A DNA stretch of 64,000 bases, from contig NZ_QDAH01000023.1 of the NCBI RefSeq assembly GCF_003075415.1, forward strand, positions 1 to 64,000. The letters run 5' to 3'. Below, one piece after another: positions 51,947-60,631 of the stretch (its first letter is position 1; each line of letters opens with the position of its first letter). This DNA is from Microvirga sp. KLBC 81 (GTDB lineage Bacteria > Pseudomonadota > Alphaproteobacteria > Rhizobiales > Beijerinckiaceae). The notes beneath the pieces are model-generated. The model searched no databases. It worked only from the letters and a program-made list of their open reading frames with translations, and was not told the DNA's origin. A program made the translations under genes and the position numbers.

Positions 51947-52834
51947 ATGTCAGGCCAACCCATCATCCGGGCGTTCTTCGACGAGCCCACAAACACCGTC
52001 AGCTATCTGGTCGCGGATCCGACGACGAAGAAGGCGGCGATCATCGACCCGGTCTTCGACTACGACCACAACTCCGGCACGGTGGACACGCGCTCCGTCG
52101 AGGCGATGCTGAAGACAGCCGAGGGTGCGGGCTACACCGTCGAGTGGGCGCTGGAGACTCATGCCCATGCCGATCACCTGTCCGGCGCGCCCTACATCAA
52201 GGCGAAGACCGGGGCCAAGATCGGCACCGGCGAGCACATCACCGAGGTGCAGCGGATCTTCCGCCCGATCTTCAACGCCACCGACCTCGATACGGAAGGC
52301 AAGGACTTCGACCGTCTGTTCAAGGACGGTGAGCGCTTCAAGATCGGCGAGCTCGACGTGGAGGTGCTGCACACGCCCGGCCACACCCCGGCGGACGTCT
52401 CCTACAAGGTCGAGGACGCGGTGTTCGTGGGCGACACGATGTTCATGCCCGATTACGGCACGGCGCGGGCCGACTTCCCAGGCGGCGACGCGCATCAGCT
52501 GTATCGCTCGATCCGGCGCCTGACCGCATTGCCTCCCGAGACGCGGCTGTTCATGTGCCACGACTACAAGGCTCCTGGGCGAGATGAGTACGCCTGGGAA
52601 ACGACGGTCGCGGAGCAGCGCGAGAAGAACGTGCATGTGAAGGAGGGCGTCAGCGAGGACGAGTTCGTGGCCATGCGCACCGCCCGCGATGCCAAACTCG
52701 CAGCACCGCGGCTGCTGCTGCCATCGATCCAGACGAACATCCGGGCCGGCAAGTTCCCGCCCGCCGAGGCGAACGGCGTCCGATACCTGATGATCCCGGT
52801 GAAGCTGAGAGGCGGCGCCGAAGAGGTCGTCTAG
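51947..52834 (+). CDS. metallo-beta-lactamase-fold persulfide dioxygenase (ETHE1/Blh-like)
   Basis: AAGGAGG precedes the ATG. The 295-residue protein has the iron-binding T-H72-A-H-A-D76-H77 motif, HTPGHTPADVSYKVEDAVFV with GDTMF, and a C-terminal FMCHDYKAPGRDEYAWETTV with the last His. ARADFPGGDAHQLYRS is typical of the persulfide dioxygenase branch. The enzyme oxidises glutathione persulfide to sulfite, which the adjacent exporter can remove. It lacks the DUF442 domain, which is encoded separately at 49275. Confidence 0.93.
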   Translation: MSGQPIIRAFFDEPTNTVSYLVADPTTKKAAIIDPVFDYDHNSGTVDTRSVEAMLKTAEGAGYTVEWALETHAHADHLSGAPYIKAKTGAKIGTGEHITEVQRIFRPIFNATDLDTEGKDFDRLFKDGERFKIGELDVEVLHTPGHTPADVSYKVEDAVFVGDTMFMPDYGTARADFPGGDAHQLYRSIRRLTALPPETRLFMCHDYKAPGRDEYAWETTVAEQREKNVHVKEGVSEDEFVAMRTARDAKLAAPRLLLPSIQTNIRAGKFPPAEANGVRYLMIPVKLRGGAEEVV

Positions 52835-52903
52835 GCCAACTTGGCGCAGGCCCGTCAAAGCCGGCGTTCCTTCACCTGAGCTTGCGAGGAGGCTCTCCCC
52901 GCC

Positions 52904-53731
52904 GGAACTGTTGCATGAACCCCGGCCGTATAACGAGGAGCGGTTCGTCAAGGAGCCGCCCTGAAGGAGCCGCCTCGTTGTCTTTGTTCAAGCGCCGCCG
53001 CTTTCCGGTTGAGATCATCCTGTTGTGCGTGCGCTGGAACTGCACATACGGCATCGGCTGCCGTGATCTCGCCGAAATGATGCAGGAGCGCGGCGTCGCC
53101 GTCGACCCGTCCACCCTCTGCCGCTGGGTGCAGCACCAGGCTCCGGAAGTCGACAAACGGATCCGCCCGTACCAAGGGCATCGCTCTGCCTCCTGGCGTG
53201 TGGGCGAGACATACGTTCGTGTGGGTGGCAAATGGAAATATCTGTTCCGAGCTGTCGGCAAGCACGGTCAGCTGATCGACTTCATGCTGTCAGACAGACG
53301 AGATACCGGAGCCGCCTATCGCTTCCTACGCAAGGCTCTCAAAACGATGAGCAATTATTCTCCTTCCTCGATCACGACCGACAAACTGGCCTCTTATCCA
53401 AAGGCGACCTGACGTCTGAAGCGAGAAGGCTACTTGGCACATCACGTGGAGCACCGGACGTCGAAATACCTCAACAACGTCATTGAGGCCAATCACGGCG
53501 CACTCAAGCGCGTGATCCGGCCAACCCGCCGGTTCCAGAGGATGCAAACGGCCCGTACCACGTTGAAGGGCTTCGAGGTCATGCGCATGATCCGTCGCGG
53601 CCGCTGCGTCCTGCCGCAGCCAGGAGCGGCAGGCGAAGTGCGTCTTGTGAACCAACTCTTCGGTCTTGCCGCCTGACGAAGCACGCGGGACTAGGATTGC
53701 TGTGCCTTATCCAAGTTACTGCAACGGAGCC
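52904..53731 (+). mobile_element. IS6-family (IS26-like) element, 828 bp, inactive
   Basis: Candidate terminal inverted repeats GGAACTGTTGCATGAAC (left) and GGCTCCGTTGCAGTAAC (right, read inward) agree at 12 of 17 positions around GTTGCA. The length is typical of IS6. It lies between the dioxygenase and OsmC genes. Target duplication was not confirmed. Confidence 0.7.
52978..53676 (+). pseudogene. IS6-family transposase, stop-interrupted
   Basis: The frame reads LFKRRRFPVEIILLCVRWN, the HTH-like RDLAEMMQERGVAVDPSTLC and the catalytic core. The first catalytic Asp is replaced (W-R-V-G-E-T-Y instead of W-x-V-D-E-T-Y). A TGA at 53410-53412 interrupts the frame after SITTDKLASYPKAT. The same frame then continues with TSKYLNNVIEANHGALKRVI to the end. 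Two independent lesions make it inactive. Confidence 0.88.
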
Positions 53732-53844
53732 GTAACCCGCTCTTTCGTTTGACATGTGTCAAGGAGGCCTCTCAGAGTAAGTGCTCTAATTCCTTCCATT
53801 CCATCAAGTGCTATAATTTCCTCCCTTCCATAAAGGAGGGAACG

Positions 53845-54330
53845 ATGGGTGAGGCTCATTACACCGCAAGGCTCGTGTGGAGTGGCAGTGCGCTCGGCCC
53901 GACCCGATCCGTCGAGAGCTATTCGCGCGAGTTCCGGGCCGAGTTCGAAGGCAAGCCGCCGTTGCGCGGCTCGGCCGATCCGGCCTTTCACGGCGATCCC
54001 GCGCTCTACAATCCCGAAGACTTGCTCGTGACCGCGCTCTCCGCCTGCCACATGCTGAGCTACTTGGCGGTTTGCGCCCATGCCGGCATTGCCGTTCGCT
54101 CGTATGAGGACGCGGTCGTTGGAACGGTCGCGCGCAAGGACGGACGGGTCAGGTTCGTCGACGTGCTGCTGCGCCCCAAGGTTCTCTTGGAGCCCGGGAG
54201 TGACATCGAGACGGCCAAGGCACTGCACAGGAAGGCGCACGACATCTGCGTCACCGTCAATTCGGTGAACTTCCCGGTGCGTCACGAGGCCGAGGTCGCA
54301 ATCGCCAGCGACAGCCTGGCCAGCATCTAG
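53845..54330 (+). CDS. OsmC/Ohr-family protein
   Basis: AAAGGAGGGAACG precedes the ATG at 53845. The 161-residue protein shows the family core LYNPEDLLVTALSACHMLSY followed by LAVCAHAGI, with reactive cysteines in SAC and AVC, and a C-terminal KALHRKAHDICVTVNSVNFP. OsmC proteins reduce organic hydroperoxides or handle oxidised thiols. The place next to persulfide genes suggests thiol stress. A two-fold repeated TCCATTCCATCAAGTGCTAT-like stretch precedes it. Confidence 0.9.
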   Translation: MGEAHYTARLVWSGSALGPTRSVESYSREFRAEFEGKPPLRGSADPAFHGDPALYNPEDLLVTALSACHMLSYLAVCAHAGIAVRSYEDAVVGTVARKDGRVRFVDVLLRPKVLLEPGSDIETAKALHRKAHDICVTVNSVNFPVRHEAEVAIASDSLASI

Positions 54331-54440
54331 GCGCGGACGGGCCTGCCCGGTTCCGAATTCGGCGCTGCGCTCCCGGATCGAAGCCGTCGCCGCTGATTTC
54401 GAATGAGCTCCACGGAGCCCCTGAAGGCAAGGAGAATCCT

Positions 54441-54803
54441 ATGACATTGATTGCACTGCCCCGCGCCGCCTTCGCTGCCATGATTATCGCCAGCCTGCCC
54501 GCGACAGCCGCCGCACAGGGGACGCCGCCCTCCGGTACCATGGGGCCGGGCATGATGGGCCAGAGTCCGGGAGCGCAGCCCGGTCAACCGGGCATGATGC
54601 AACCCCGTATGATGGGTCAGGGCATGATGGGCATGCACGGGCCCATGATGAAGATCTTCTTTGCGATTGCCGATGCGAACGGCGACGGCGGGCTCTCCTT
54701 CGACGAGGTGACGGCCATCCACAAGCGGATCTTCGACCGCGCCGATGCCAACAAGGATGGCAAGGTGACACCCGAGGAAATGCAGGCATTCATGCGGGAG
54801 TAG
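54441..54803 (+). CDS. exported EF-hand calcium-binding protein, Met-rich
   Basis: The signal peptide is residues 1-26. Residues 33-70 are Met/Gly/Pro-rich (GPGMMGQ, MMGQGMMGMHGPMM), as in metal-binding periplasmic proteins. Two EF-hand loops follow: D78-ANGDGGLSFDE and D102-ANKDGKVTPEE. This points to a periplasmic protein binding calcium and perhaps copper. Confidence 0.85.
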   Translation: MTLIALPRAAFAAMIIASLPATAAAQGTPPSGTMGPGMMGQSPGAQPGQPGMMQPRMMGQGMMGMHGPMMKIFFAIADANGDGGLSFDEVTAIHKRIFDRADANKDGKVTPEEMQAFMRE

Positions 54804-54885
54804 CCGCGCTCGCTGATCGGCTCTTGCGCGGCAGCCTCCTGGGATTCCGTGGCCATGCCATGCTGATCCACAATGGAGTGAGCCA

Positions 54886-55251
54886 ATGCAAAAGATTTTG
54901 ACTCCGGGTTCCGCCGCGGCGAGCGCCGCCCTGATCCTGGTGCCCGCATCGGTGTGGGCCCAGGCCCCGTCGGATGCCACCCGGTATCCTTATGGGCCCC
55001 ACATGATGGGGTGGGGTGGAGGCTACCCCATGATGATCTTCGGTCCGCTGTTCATGGTCCTCTTCCTCGCGGTGCTGATCGCAGCCGTGATCCTCATCGT
55101 CCGTTGGGCCAGCGGGACATGGCCGGGATTGGCTGGGCCACACCACGCGCCGCCTGGCCGCACCCCGCTCGACATTCTCAAGGAGCGCTTTGCGCGCGGC
55201 GAGATCGACAAGGACGAGTTCGAGGAGCGGCGCCGCGTGCTCGGCGAATGA
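54886..55251 (+). CDS. SHOCT-domain membrane protein
   Basis: The 121-residue protein has a signal-like N-terminus, a Met/Gly-rich patch (YPYGPHMMGWGGGYPMM), one strong membrane helix (FGPLFMVLFLAVLIAAVILI) and a C-terminal SHOCT motif (TPLDILKERFARGEIDKDEF, EERRRVL). It is probably co-transcribed with the EF-hand gene. Such proteins are frequent near copper or stress genes; the role is unknown. Confidence 0.85.
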   Translation: MQKILTPGSAAASAALILVPASVWAQAPSDATRYPYGPHMMGWGGGYPMMIFGPLFMVLFLAVLIAAVILIVRWASGTWPGLAGPHHAPPGRTPLDILKERFARGEIDKDEFEERRRVLGE

Positions 55252-55290
55252 GCCGTCAATGTCGCCAGTTTCGGATCAATACACAGCCAA

Positions 55291-55428
55291 CTAGAGCATC
55301 GTGCGGAACCGCAGGTCCGCGTCAGCGAGAAGTGGATCCGGTTCCGCTCTCAACGATGCTCTGCTTGAAAGAGGAAGCATCGGATGGGTCCCAAAAGTGC
55401 AAATCCACTTTTCACGTCCGATGCTGTA
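55291..55428. repeat. palindromic interspersed repeat, copy 10
   Basis: CTAGAGCATCGTGCGGAACC, one GGTCCGCGTCAGCG unit, CTCAACGATGCTCTGCTTGA, CATCGGATGGGTCCCAAAAG, TGCAAATCCACTTTTCACGT and GATGCTGTAG end. It directly abuts the left end of the IS481-type element. Confidence 0.85.
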
Positions 55429-56413
55429 GGGGGATGTTTAGTCCCGGCATTTGGTGGAGCGGATCGAGCCTGACGCGCCCGGGCTCGGTTGTCCAGATTT
55501 TGCAGATGGACTCGTAAGGCGTGAGGCCGCGCAGGGTCTTGAGCCTTCGGGCGAAGTTGTAGGCGGTCAGGAAGTCGCCCAGGTGGCCTCGCAGCTGGTC
55601 GTGGGTGTCGTAGTAGCGGCGCCTGATGGTGGCATCCTTGAGGGTGCGGTTCATGCGTTCCACCGGCCCGTTCGTCCAGGGATGGCGCGGCTTGGTCAGG
55701 TGATGATCGATGTCGTTCTGGGCACAGACGTACTCAAAGGCGTGAGCCCGGAAGAGCTCGCCTCGTTCCAGGGCCTCTTTGATCAGAGGAGCGGCGGAAC
55801 TGCTATTGCCGGGCGTGGTGAAGTGGGGGCCGTTGTCGGTGAGCACCGGGTGCACCTTGTACGGCACGGCGGCAATCAGCGCCCGCAGGAAATCGCCTGC
55901 CTCACGGCGTGTGGCTTTCTCATGCAGCTGGGCAAAGGCGAACCTGGACGTGCGGTCGATGGCCACGAACAGATACAGCCGCCCCTCTGCCGTGTGCACC
56001 TCGGCGAGGCGGATATGGAAGTGGCCGATCGGGTAGGCCTTGAACTTCTTCTTGGCCGGCTTGTCGCCGGTCACCTCGGGCAAGCGGCTGATGCCCTGGC
56101 GCGGCAGGCAGCGATGCAGGGATGAGCGGGTCAGGTGCGGGCTGAAGGGCGTAGAGGCCGTCGTCCAGGGGCAGCAAGGTGTGCTTGCGGAAGGCCGCGA
56201 TGATGGCCTCTTCCGTGACCGACAGCACCGTGGACCTGGCGTCCTTGGGGCCGGTGGGCCGGTCGTCACCGAGCTGCGCTGCTTCCACTTGGCAACGGTC
56301 TTCGGGTTGATGCCGTAGCGCTTCGAAAGCTCTCTCAGGCTCGTTTGACTATGCTGGATCGCTCGACGGATTGCCTCTGTCGAGGTGGCGCTCCCATGGA
56401 GAACCTGGCCCAT
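55412..56413 (-). CDS. IS481-family transposase with two compensating frameshifts
   Basis: ATG 56413 follows GGAGGG. The N-terminal HTH (EAIRRAIQHSQTSLRELSKR, GINPKTVAKWKQR) and C-terminal rve core are in one frame. The core has Asp in LFVAIDRTSRFAFAQL, Asp in HPVLTDNGPHFTT and Glu in PWTNGPVERMNRTLKD. Residues about 50-105 are out of frame: the expected sequence (TEEAIIAAFRKHTLLPLDDG, LYALQP) is found in another frame. Two indels about 170 bp apart therefore restore the frame. The last seven codons run into the neighbouring palindromic repeat. Activity is doubtful. Confidence 0.85.
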   Translation of the reverse strand: MGQVLHGSATSTEAIRRAIQHSQTSLRELSKRYGINPKTVAKWKQRSSVTTGPPAPRTPGPRCCRSRKRPSSRPSASTPCCPWTTASTPFSPHLTRSSLHRCLPRQGISRLPEVTGDKPAKKKFKAYPIGHFHIRLAEVHTAEGRLYLFVAIDRTSRFAFAQLHEKATRREAGDFLRALIAAVPYKVHPVLTDNGPHFTTPGNSSSAAPLIKEALERGELFRAHAFEYVCAQNDIDHHLTKPRHPWTNGPVERMNRTLKDATIRRRYYDTHDQLRGHLGDFLTAYNFARRLKTLRGLTPYESICKIWTTEPGRVRLDPLHQMPGLNIPLQHRT

Positions 56414-56474
56414 AGCGCATCCCTCCATTCCGGCGAAAAGAGTGCACCATCAAACCCTGGGATCAAACATTTTT
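55432..56474 (-). mobile_element. IS481-family insertion element
   Basis: About 1.04 kb with imperfect terminal inverted repeats: GGATGTTTAGTCCCGG at the left and AATGTTTGATCCCAGG at the right (read inward). One transposase gene on the minus strand. Its left end meets a palindromic repeat within a few bases. Target duplication not determined. Confidence 0.65.
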
Positions 56475-56595
56475 TTAATGAGGCAGAAGAGGGTCTGGGT
56501 GTGTGCCCTGTAATCCGCTTTTAACGCAACCCGTGTTTCCTTCTGTCCAACCGAACACGGGTGGTCGGGGGCCCAGGATACATAGGAGAGACTTC

Positions 56596-57000
56596 ATGCT
56601 GACCCGAAGCGAGGATGCGGCCCTGCTCGTTGGCCGTGTGCTTATCGCGGCTCTTTTCTTGCCCTCTGGGTACAGCAAGCTGATGGCTTTCTCAGCATTC
56701 TCGGCCTCGCTTGCAGCCAAGGGGCTGCCTTATCCGACTGTCATCGCTGGCGTCTTGGTTGCTGCGGAGTTCCTCGGCCCGTTGGCCTTGGTCATCGGTT
56801 TGTGGCCCCGCTGGACTGCGTCGGCACTCATCGGCTTTGTCGCGGCCACACTCTGGATGACATACGGCCCATTTGCGACAGGGTTGATCCTCCGCCCTCG
56901 GCAGAATGTTGAGTTCTTCCAGAATCTCGCACTCATCGGCGGATTGCTGTTCTATTTTGCCAGTGGTCCAGGAGGGTGGAGCCGGACACGCCTTCGATGA
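56596..57000 (+). CDS. DoxX-family membrane protein
   Basis: ATG 56596 behind GGAGAG. The 134-residue protein has four hydrophobic helices and the family pattern ALLVGRVLIAALFLPSGYSK, VIAGVLVAAEFLGPLALVIG and RQNVEFFQNLALIGGLLFYF. DoxX-like proteins are inner-membrane proteins with varied redox roles. It directly precedes the decayed uronate operon. Confidence 0.88.
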   Translation: MLTRSEDAALLVGRVLIAALFLPSGYSKLMAFSAFSASLAAKGLPYPTVIAGVLVAAEFLGPLALVIGLWPRWTASALIGFVAATLWMTYGPFATGLILRPRQNVEFFQNLALIGGLLFYFASGPGGWSRTRLR

Positions 57001-57240
57001 GTTCCGAAGACCTCGACGGTCTTTGAGACGGCTGTCACGGCCAGACTGCTTGAAGAATTCTTCCTGCCATACATCGCGATCCGCAACCGGATCCCGGGCT
57101 ACGCGGCCGGCATCGTGAAAGCGGGCGCGCGGGTGGTCGGCCGTTCGGCTGGTCCTGTCCGTGCTCCGTTGGTGGATCGCAACGAGAAGGATGTTGCCGA
57201 TCTTCGGGCGCTGGTCGAAAAGCTCGGTCCCCAGAACTGA
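57001..57240 (+). pseudogene. kdgD: 3' fragment of kdgD (5-dehydro-4-deoxyglucarate dehydratase)
   Basis: Frame without start: VPKTSTVFETAVTARLLEEF, FLPYIAIRNRIPGYAAGIVK, AGARVVGRSAGPVRAPLVDR, then LVEKLGPQN. This is the C-terminal quarter of the DHDPS-fold enzyme KdgD, with a small internal deletion. The catalytic lysine region is absent. First member of a decayed uronate operon. Confidence 0.75.
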
Positions 57241-57306
57241 TGCAATGTCCCGCTTTCTCCCGGGAAGCTCCGGGCGGGCTTCTTCTTTCCAGCATGAGGA
57301 ATTCGC

Positions 57307-58142
57307 ATGACAATCGATATCAGACAGGCAAGCGATCCCGAGACCGTGAAACGCTACGATACGGAGGAGCTGCGGCGACATTTCCTCGTGGAGCATGTCT
57401 TAGCCCCCGGTGAAGTGACGCTCATATACTGCCATGTGGATCGCCTGATTATCGGCGGGGCCATGCCAGGCGTCGAACCGCTGGAATTACCGACCCCAAA
57501 GATCGTCGGCACCAGCGCCTTTCTCGAGCGGCTCGAACTCGGAATCATCAATATCGGCGGACTTGGAAGGGTGCAGGTCGGTAAAAACACGTACGAACTG
57601 GCTCGTCGGGATTGCCTTTATGTCGGGAGAGGCGCAGGTGCAGTTGCGTTCGCGAGCGCTGATGCGAACACCCCGGCCAAATTCTATCGCGTGAGCACGC
57701 CGGCCCATGCGAGCCACGAGACCGTGAAGATTTCTGTCGAGAGAGCCAATCGGGTCGAACTCGGCGCTCAAGCGACATCTAACAGGCGCACGATCTACCA
57801 GTACATGATTCCGGACGTCTGCGAGTCGTCCCAGCTCGTGATGGGGCTGACCCAGCTTGAGCCCAGCAGCATGTGGAACACCATGCCGTTCCACATTCAT
57901 GACCGCCGCTCCGAGGCCTATGTCTATTTCGACCTCGCCGACAGCGCCCGGGCGTTCCATCTGACAGGCGAACCGAACGAGACTCGCCATCTGGTGGTCG
58001 CCAACGAGCAGGCCATCTTCTCCCCGGCTGGTCGATCCATTCCGGCGTCGGCATGAGCCATTATGCCTTTATCTGGGCGATGGGAGGTGAGAACCAAGAC
58101 TACGCGGACATGGATCCTGTCGCGATGGCGGATCTGCGATGA
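57307..58142 (+). pseudogene. kduI: kduI (5-dehydro-4-deoxy-D-glucuronate isomerase), frameshifted near the 3' end
   Basis: Residues 1-239 follow KduI closely ([60 protein letters not shown]). A one-base deletion near 58025 changes the frame. The correct C-terminus ([38 protein letters not shown]) continues one base back, to a stop at 58142. KduI interconverts 5-keto-4-deoxyuronate and 2,5-diketo-3-deoxygluconate. The frameshift replaces the last about 38 residues, which include conserved ones. Confidence 0.88.
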
Positions 58143-58892
58143 TGACGGGACTGTTCGATCTCTCAGGCAGGAGAGCGGTCGTGACCGGCGCGAACACCGA
58201 CATCGGTCAGGCCATTACAGTGGCCTTGGCGCGCGGGCGCTGACATCGTGGCGGTCGGACGTTCGTCCATGGGTGAGACGGAAGACCTCGTCAGGGCGTC
58301 CGGCCGAGCGTTCGCAGTCATATCGGCCGACCTGTCGACGCCGGGTCCCGTGGAGCGGATCGTCTCCGAGGCGAGCGCCAGAGGCCAGGTCGATATCCTG
58401 GTCAACAATGCGGGCATCATACGCCGCGCCTACGTCCTCGATTTTTCAGAGGCCGATTGGGACGACGTTATGAACGTCAATCTCATATCGGTCTTCTTCC
58501 TGACCCAGGTCTTCGTGCGAAAGATGCTGGCGCACGAAGGCGGCGGCAAGGTGATCAACATCGCCTCGCTGTTGTCCTTTCAGAGCGGCATCCGCATTCC
58601 GTCCTACACGGCCAGCAAGGCGGGCTGGCGGGACTAGCGAGGCTACTCGTCTGCGAATGGGCCGCGAAAGGCATCGATGTGAATGCGATCGCGCCCGGCT
58701 ATTTCGCCACGAACAACACAGGCACTGCGTGACGACCCCGACCGGAGCGCCCAGATCCTGGGTCGGATTCCGGCCGGGAGATGGGGAGATCCATCCGATA
58801 TTGGCGGCGCGGCCGTGTTTCTCGCCTCCGCTGCGGCGGATTACGTTCACGGCACCGTGCCTCCGGTCGACGGCGGCTGGCTCGCCTTATGA
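58139..58892 (+). pseudogene. kduD: kduD-type 2-deoxy-D-gluconate 3-dehydrogenase (SDR), three frameshifts
   Basis: Parts in successive frames: MTGLFDLSGRRAVVTGANTD with QAITVALARG; then GQVDILVNNAGIIRRAYVLD and NIASLLSFQSGIRIPSYTAS; then [20 protein letters not shown]; then [20 protein letters not shown] with the usual VDGGWLA end. Frame changes occur near 58235, 58630 and 58730. The YTASKAG active site is present but the gene is broken. It overlaps the kduI end. Confidence 0.88.
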
Positions 58893-58918
58893 GCCGGCTG
58901 ACAAGGAGTGAAGAGAAC

Positions 58919-59262
58919 ATGACACGTAAGGGTCACGCATTCGCGTCCGACAGTGAGCTTCTCTGGGAGGACACGGAGAGGGCATCCGGCGCAAGGTCCT
59001 CCGTTTCGACGAGGGTGTCATGATGGTGCGCGTTGCCTTCGAGGCAGGCGCGATCGGTGCCGAGCACGATCACCCGCACATACAGTGCAGTCTCGTCGAG
59101 TCCGGTGTGTTCGACATCACGATAACGGGCCAGACGAGACGTTTCACGGCGTGTGACAGCTTCCTTGTTTCCTCCAATGCACGTCATGGCGCCGTCGCGG
59201 TCGAAGCTGGTGTTCTCGTCGATGTATTCACCCCGATACGTGAGGATTTCGCTGAACCATAG
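58919..59262 (+). pseudogene. kdgF: kdgF-like cupin gene, one frameshift
   Basis: AAGGAG precedes ATG 58919 (MTRKGHAFASDSELLWEDT). A frame change near 58975-59005 is needed to reach GIRRKVLRFDEGVMMVRVAF, GAIGAEHDHPHIQCSLVESG and the end VDVFTPIREDFAEP. The cupin H-x-H and late His (ARHGAVAVEAG) fit KdgF, which linearises unsaturated uronates before KduI acts. Fourth broken gene in a row. Confidence 0.8.
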
Positions 59263-59280
59263 TTGTAGCAGATCCGGCTG

Positions 59281-60486
59281 CTATCTGTGGCGGTTGACCA
59301 CTTGCTCAAGGGCCGCGACGAAGATGTCGAGATCACCTTTCAGCATGTAGATGTGCGGCGACACCCGAAGCCCGTGCAGATACCGAACCTGACGGTATTT
59401 GACATGCACGCGGTGGGTCCCCCGAAGCTCCTGCTCAATTGTCTTCGAGTCCACACCATCAATGGAGAACAATGCCACCCCGCCCAGATTGTCCGTATCC
59501 AGCGGTGTGTGCAGCCTGAAGCCGGGAATGCGGCGGGCGAGGTCTACCCAATAGCGGGTCAGCTCCTGCAGCCGCGCATGGATTTTGCGGGTGCCAATCT
59601 CCTTGTGAAACTGGATCGCCGGCGCAATTCCCGCTTGGATTGCCGAATTGTAAGTGCCGAGATTCCAGTGATCGAACTTGTCAATGCGCAAGGGCGGCGG
59701 GTCGAATGGCGCCAAGAGAGGCCAAGTGCTGTCGATCCGGCTCTGCTTGACGATCAACATGCCGTTGCCGACGGCTGCTCCCAGCCATTTATGCAGACTG
59801 GTGACGAAGAAGTCGCAATCAAGGTCCCTAAAGCTGACTGGCAGCTGCGCAAAGATCTGGGCACCATCGACGACCGTGATGATGCCCTGTGCTCGCGCCA
59901 GATGGCAGAGCTGTTTGGCCGGCAGGACGCGCCCCGTCCAGTGGAACATCTGGGTCAGCTGCATCACCCGCGTGCGCGGCGTGATTGCTTTCGCATAGGC
60001 TACGAGAATGTCGTCGTCACTGTCCATCAGATCGAACTGGACGGAAACGACATCAATGCCTTCCCGCTCCTGACGCTGCAGCCATGCTGCGCGCACACTC
60101 GGATAATCCCAGATCGATAAGAGCACCTGATCGCCTGCCGTCAGCGGAATTCCGAAGATGGCTGTGCAAAGACCCTCTGTGGAGTTCCGGTTCAACGCAA
60201 TCTCGTCGGGACTGCAGTCGATCAAGCTTGCAAGCTCCTCCTTGATGGAAGGAAGAGCGGCATCGAGCTTGCTCCACATGTTCACGTCGGGATTTTGGCT
60301 GATCAGCCGATAGGCGTCGATCATTGCCTGTTCAACGACAAGCGGCGGCGGACTGACTGCTGCGTTGTTCAGGTTCATCAGGGGCTGCTGCTTCGGATAA
60401 GCCGCGCGGACGCCTTCCCAGTATTCCTCCCCGGCACCATAGCTCGACATCAGATGCGGCTCTGTTGCGTTAGACATTGGCCTCAT
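59281..60486 (-). CDS. class V aminotransferase-fold PLP enzyme (isopenicillin-N-epimerase-like)
   Basis: The 401-residue protein has the fold type I pattern: LNNAAVSPPPLVVEQAMIDA, NRNSTEGLCTAIFGIPLTAG, IITVVDGAQIFAQLPVSFRD (PLP-ring Asp) and the Schiff-base Lys in FFVTSLHKWLGAAVGNGML. Relatives include isopenicillin-N epimerase-like and cysteine-desulfurase-like enzymes, so substrate cannot be inferred. The gene is intact and convergent with the decayed uronate operon. ATG 60486 chosen; 60477 is also possible. Confidence 0.85.
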   Translation of the reverse strand: MRPMSNATEPHLMSSYGAGEEYWEGVRAAYPKQQPLMNLNNAAVSPPPLVVEQAMIDAYRLISQNPDVNMWSKLDAALPSIKEELASLIDCSPDEIALNRNSTEGLCTAIFGIPLTAGDQVLLSIWDYPSVRAAWLQRQEREGIDVVSVQFDLMDSDDDILVAYAKAITPRTRVMQLTQMFHWTGRVLPAKQLCHLARAQGIITVVDGAQIFAQLPVSFRDLDCDFFVTSLHKWLGAAVGNGMLIVKQSRIDSTWPLLAPFDPPPLRIDKFDHWNLGTYNSAIQAGIAPAIQFHKEIGTRKIHARLQELTRYWVDLARRIPGFRLHTPLDTDNLGGVALFSIDGVDSKTIEQELRGTHRVHVKYRQVRYLHGLRVSPHIYMLKGDLDIFVAALEQVVNRHR

Positions 60487-60631
60487 TTTCCCATCTACCT
60501 ACGGTCCTGGCACGATGCATGTGTCGTGTATTTTAACTTCCAACACGTCCAATATATGCTCTTTGACCAGCATCTTGTGCTGATCTGATGGTAAGGCCGA
60601 GCATCGATGCTAACTCAACGGGCCGCACCCG

